In this document: positions 40,845 through 43,123 of the stretch, piece by piece
Position numbering within the stretch: the first letter of the stretch is position 1
Layout: each line of letters opens with the position of its first letter
Source of the DNA: Flavobacteriales bacterium
Lineage (GTDB): Bacteria; Bacteroidota; Bacteroidia; Flavobacteriales_F; PHOS-HE28
Assembly: GCA_017987115.1 (NCBI GenBank)
Contig: JAGNUG010000021.1
Location: 1-43,123, forward strand
DNA: 43,123 nt
Direction of reading: 5' to 3'
Position numbers and translations under genes: made by a program
The notes under the pieces: model-generated
What the model was told of the DNA's origin: nothing
What the model saw: the letters and a program-made list of their open reading frames with translations, nothing else
The model's database searches: none

Positions 40845-40967
40845 ATGGGATCTCGCAGTTCGATCCAGGTCCTTATCGTCGTCGCAGCGGCGTTGCTCTT
40901 ATCACAGGCCTTCAAGGTAAAGATATCGAGATCCAGGATCCAGACTTTCCAACGTCGGTTAACCTGA
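40845..40967 (+). CDS. Possible 40-residue single-pass membrane protein
   Basis: An ATG 10 bases after the glycosyltransferase stop opens 40 codons: MGSRSSIQVLIVVAAALLLS, then QAFKVKISRSRIQTFQRRLT. It has one hydrophobic helix and a basic tail, consistent with a tiny inner-membrane protein or the remnant of a larger gene. There is no other support. Confidence 0.3.
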   Translation: MGSRSSIQVLIVVAAALLLSQAFKVKISRSRIQTFQRRLT

Positions 40968-41008
40968 ATTGGCCTATATTGTGGAAGCGTTACCAAAATC
41001 CAACGAAG

Positions 41009-42616
41009 ATGAAAACCTACTCTCTCCTATCCTTCTTACTTCTTATCACCACCGTCAGTTATGGTCAATGGAACACTATTCCGTCGATCTACTGTGTCGG
41101 ATGCGATGTACCGGAACTCTTGGTGGAATGGGATGCTCTTCCCGGAGCGGATCTGATCGAGCTCCAGGACAACAGTATTGCTTTTCGATCCAATGACGGA
41201 ACAGGACAGTTCCCAACTTTCGAAATGATCATGCCGTTGCCGAACTATGCACAGATATCATACTTGCAGGATGTTGATGATGACCAGGATCATGACGTGT
41301 TCATGACCCATGGCGATACCATTTATTTGTATGTGAATGATGATGGAATGTTGACGATGATGTCATTGGATACTGTCTTGATCGATGTAGAGTACATGGT
41401 ATCGCATCAGTTGGACAATGGCTACTTGGCACCGTATGATCTGGACAATGATGGACAAATGGAATTGGTATGGAAAACTCAACAGGGTTCGTTCTTCCAC
41501 TACTACAAGAAGAACGGCAACGCCTATAATAAAATGATCGCTCCCTTGCTCTCACCCTATGATATTCCCTTAAATACCAAAGTGGTCATGTTCGACTGGG
41601 ACGGAGATGGGTGGCGGGATATCGTTCATCTTGGATCCGATACGGAGTTCGATGTTCTATACGTAATACCTGGCGTAAACGGCTCTTCATGGGCTACCAC
41701 ACCGACCACGGTGCAAATGGCAGGTATTCGCGACCTGATCGTTCATGACATCAATTCTGATAGCGTTGAAGACCTGCTCGGTTCTCAGTCCCACTATATC
41801 AGTCATCCGGATTCAGCTCATTACTTTGTCCAAAGTTTAATTAATGGACCGAACTGGGGTGAGTATACCCGTAAGTTGGATATGGACTGTGATGGAGATA
41901 TTGAAATTGTCTCCAAAGGGTTCAATGTCGGCTGGATGGAATTATCGATCCATAACGCTGATCAATTGACCCTATCCAGTGATATCATGTCCTTTAGTGC
42001 GCAAGGCGCTAACGGCAACCCACCCCATGTAGTGGCCGATGTGAACGCCGATGGTGCGCTGGACCTCCTCCTAAGCTCAAACTTGCATGACACCGTTTAT
42101 TTGTTCGTGAACCAAGCATCGCTTCCGATAGTCACGTTTGCTCCTCCTTCCACTAATATACCACCGAACAACATCCTGCTCACTGGCGGTTCGCCGATCG
42201 GCGGCACGTACTCCGGTCCTGGTGTTGTGGATGACAGTCTAATGGTATCCATGTTGCCTGGTGGTGACATAGACATTACTTACACCTATTCCAGTTTTCC
42301 TGGTTGTGTAGATTCCGCAACAGTAACATTCATTGACCTTACTACCGCTATGGTAGCTCTTGAGGACCCGGTTAGTGATTTTACGGCATATCCTAACCCT
42401 GCCAAAGAACTTGTTGTGATCAGGTCTTCCATGGAAAACCCTGCAATTGCTTGGCTGCAAGACGTAACAGGTAGAATGGTCACGGCCTCAATGCGGGTCC
42501 CTGCGCTAGGCATGGCTCAATTACAGGTAACCGATCTACGCTCTGGTACATATCTACTGATCCTCGCGGACGACGAACAGAATATCTTAGGTCAGCAGAA
42601 GTTACTCGTTGAATAA
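41009..42616 (+). CDS. Secreted FG-GAP/VCBS repeat protein with T9SS sorting domain
   Basis: A 535-residue exported protein from the ATG at 41009; the frame is open to 40796 without a signal. The signal peptide is MKTYSLLSFLLLITTVSYGQ. At least six calcium-type FG-GAP motifs are visible: DVDDDQDHDVFM, DLDNDGQMELVW, DWDGDGWRDIVH, DINSDSVEDLLG, DMDCDGDIEIVS and DVNADGALDLLL, as in integrin-like beta-propellers. A short Ig-like part (GGSPIGGTYSGPGVVDDSL) precedes the T9SS type A domain (YPNPAKELVVIRS to GQQKLLVE). A surface or secreted calcium-binding protein is likely. Confidence 0.87.
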   Translation: MKTYSLLSFLLLITTVSYGQWNTIPSIYCVGCDVPELLVEWDALPGADLIELQDNSIAFRSNDGTGQFPTFEMIMPLPNYAQISYLQDVDDDQDHDVFMTHGDTIYLYVNDDGMLTMMSLDTVLIDVEYMVSHQLDNGYLAPYDLDNDGQMELVWKTQQGSFFHYYKKNGNAYNKMIAPLLSPYDIPLNTKVVMFDWDGDGWRDIVHLGSDTEFDVLYVIPGVNGSSWATTPTTVQMAGIRDLIVHDINSDSVEDLLGSQSHYISHPDSAHYFVQSLINGPNWGEYTRKLDMDCDGDIEIVSKGFNVGWMELSIHNADQLTLSSDIMSFSAQGANGNPPHVVADVNADGALDLLLSSNLHDTVYLFVNQASLPIVTFAPPSTNIPPNNILLTGGSPIGGTYSGPGVVDDSLMVSMLPGGDIDITYTYSSFPGCVDSATVTFIDLTTAMVALEDPVSDFTAYPNPAKELVVIRSSMENPAIAWLQDVTGRMVTASMRVPALGMAQLQVTDLRSGTYLLILADDEQNILGQQKLLVE

Positions 42617-42618
42617 TA

Positions 42619-43123
42619 TCAAGCGGGAGAATTGGCAGTAGCACAAGCCTTACGTTCCGTGTTGGCAATGACCTCGGCCAATTCTTTCTCCCGGATAGTA
42701 AGAAAGGCTTTGAGATCCATGCCCAACTCTTGCTTGTACAACACAACGCCATCAAGTGTGAACCGGATCATCTTACCAGCTTCATTCTCCATCAAGTAGG
42801 CATCCACGAGGTCACCGAAGAACTCTTGGAGTTGCACAGCATCGCAAGTAGGGAGGAAGACGCGCAGCACGCGTGGGTCGTAGAAGCGGAAGTAAAGTTC
42901 CTTGCCTTCATCGGTGGTTACCATAAGGAACTGGCGAAAATGATGGTGCAGTTCTCTTAAAGTTGCTTGGCTTTGAATGATGATGGTCCAGTTCTTACCT
43001 GGAGCTTCTTCGGCTAGCCACTGCTTAAATCCTGGTGAATGCGTAGCGTCGAATAACCACGGAGCTACTTCGCCGAGCACTGTTTCGCTATCGCCGATGT
43101 AGAGGCATTGGTGTTCAGAGCAA
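42619..43123 (-). CDS. DUF4123 domain protein, partial (N-terminus beyond right edge)
   Basis: The minus-strand frame is open from the window edge through the GTG at 43080 to the stop at 42619-42621, so the gene starts outside. The visible 167 residues carry the DUF4123 pattern: CLYIGDSETVLGEVAPWLF, then ELYFRFYDPRVLRVFLPTCD and LQEFFGDLVDAYL. DUF4123 proteins (Tap/TEC) load effectors onto VgrG spikes of type VI secretion systems. The C-terminal tail here is a helical extension (LKAFLTIREKELAEVIANTE). It is convergent with the FG-GAP gene, 2 bp apart. A T6SS or effector locus probably continues to the right. Confidence 0.82.
   Translation of the reverse strand, partial: CSEHQCLYIGDSETVLGEVAPWLFDATHSPGFKQWLAEEAPGKNWTIIIQSQATLRELHHHFRQFLMVTTDEGKELYFRFYDPRVLRVFLPTCDAVQLQEFFGDLVDAYLMENEAGKMIRFTLDGVVLYKQELGMDLKAFLTIREKELAEVIANTERKACATANSPA

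Noticed and set aside
1-43123. tRNA, rRNA, insertion sequences, integrases or phage genes
   Set aside because: All gaps are under 200 bases and hold only promoter, terminator or repeat signals; no transposase or integrase motifs were seen in any long frame.

Overview
The window looks like chromosomal DNA of a Bacteroidota bacterium, probably in or near Flavobacteriales. The signs are five secreted proteins with a C-terminal type IX secretion (T9SS) sorting domain, the gliding genes gldE and gldD beside mutY and ssb, a 31-residue AURKAIP1/COX24-type basic protein, promoter boxes close to the Bacteroidota TAnnTTTG element, and almost no Shine-Dalgarno sequences. I found no rRNA, tRNA, CRISPR array, insertion sequence or phage gene. 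No gap between genes exceeds 200 bases.

Layout. 1-3.6 kb (minus strand): an operon of a small exported protein, a UbiA-like membrane protein, kynureninase and kynurenine 3-monooxygenase (cut by the left edge). 3.75-6.6 kb: glycine decarboxylase gcvP, divergent from it. 6.7-10.7 kb: two tandem secreted T9SS proteins of related architecture, closed by a strong terminator. 10.7-12.2 kb (minus): an Mla-type lipid ABC transporter pair. 12.3-15.9 kb: a small lipoprotein, an SprT-like protein, mannose-1-phosphate guanylyltransferase, a DUF2752 membrane protein and RNase D. 15.9-21.05 kb: a sulfur cassette described below. 21.1-24.65 kb (minus): fumC, an ArsC-like protein, prfB and recX. 24.7-30.1 kb: a membrane-spanning TPR/HTH regulator, a 59-residue ORF, a delta-60-repeat T9SS protein and a T9SS protein with three near-identical 86-residue repeats. 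30.2-33.4 kb (minus): an Asp/His-rich lipoprotein, RNase E/G, the COX24-like protein, a TPR protein and HU. 33.6-37.3 kb: mutY, ssb, gldE, gldD. 37.3-40.8 kb: heme A synthase, an HMA lipoprotein, an EamA transporter and a GT2 glycosyltransferase. 40.8-43.1 kb: a possible tiny membrane protein, an FG-GAP T9SS protein and, at the right edge, part of a DUF4123 (type VI secretion adaptor) protein.

The most interesting system is the sulfur cassette. It holds a TauE/SafE exporter, a persulfide-dioxygenase/rhodanese fusion, a 1-Cys peroxiredoxin, two YgaP-like/DUF2892 small membrane proteins, a DUF6132-like membrane protein, a single-domain rhodanese, a thioredoxin and a Crp/Fnr-family regulator. 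Three 14-bp palindromes (GTGAT/GTGAC half-sites) lie upstream of its three transcription units. Each is centred exactly 29.5 bp upstream of a TAnnTTTG-like -7 box. The regulator has the R-E-x3-R recognition-helix pattern known to read GTGA, plus a Cys cluster in its sensor domain. Together these suggest a self-contained, sulfur- or redox-responsive regulon that can be tested directly.
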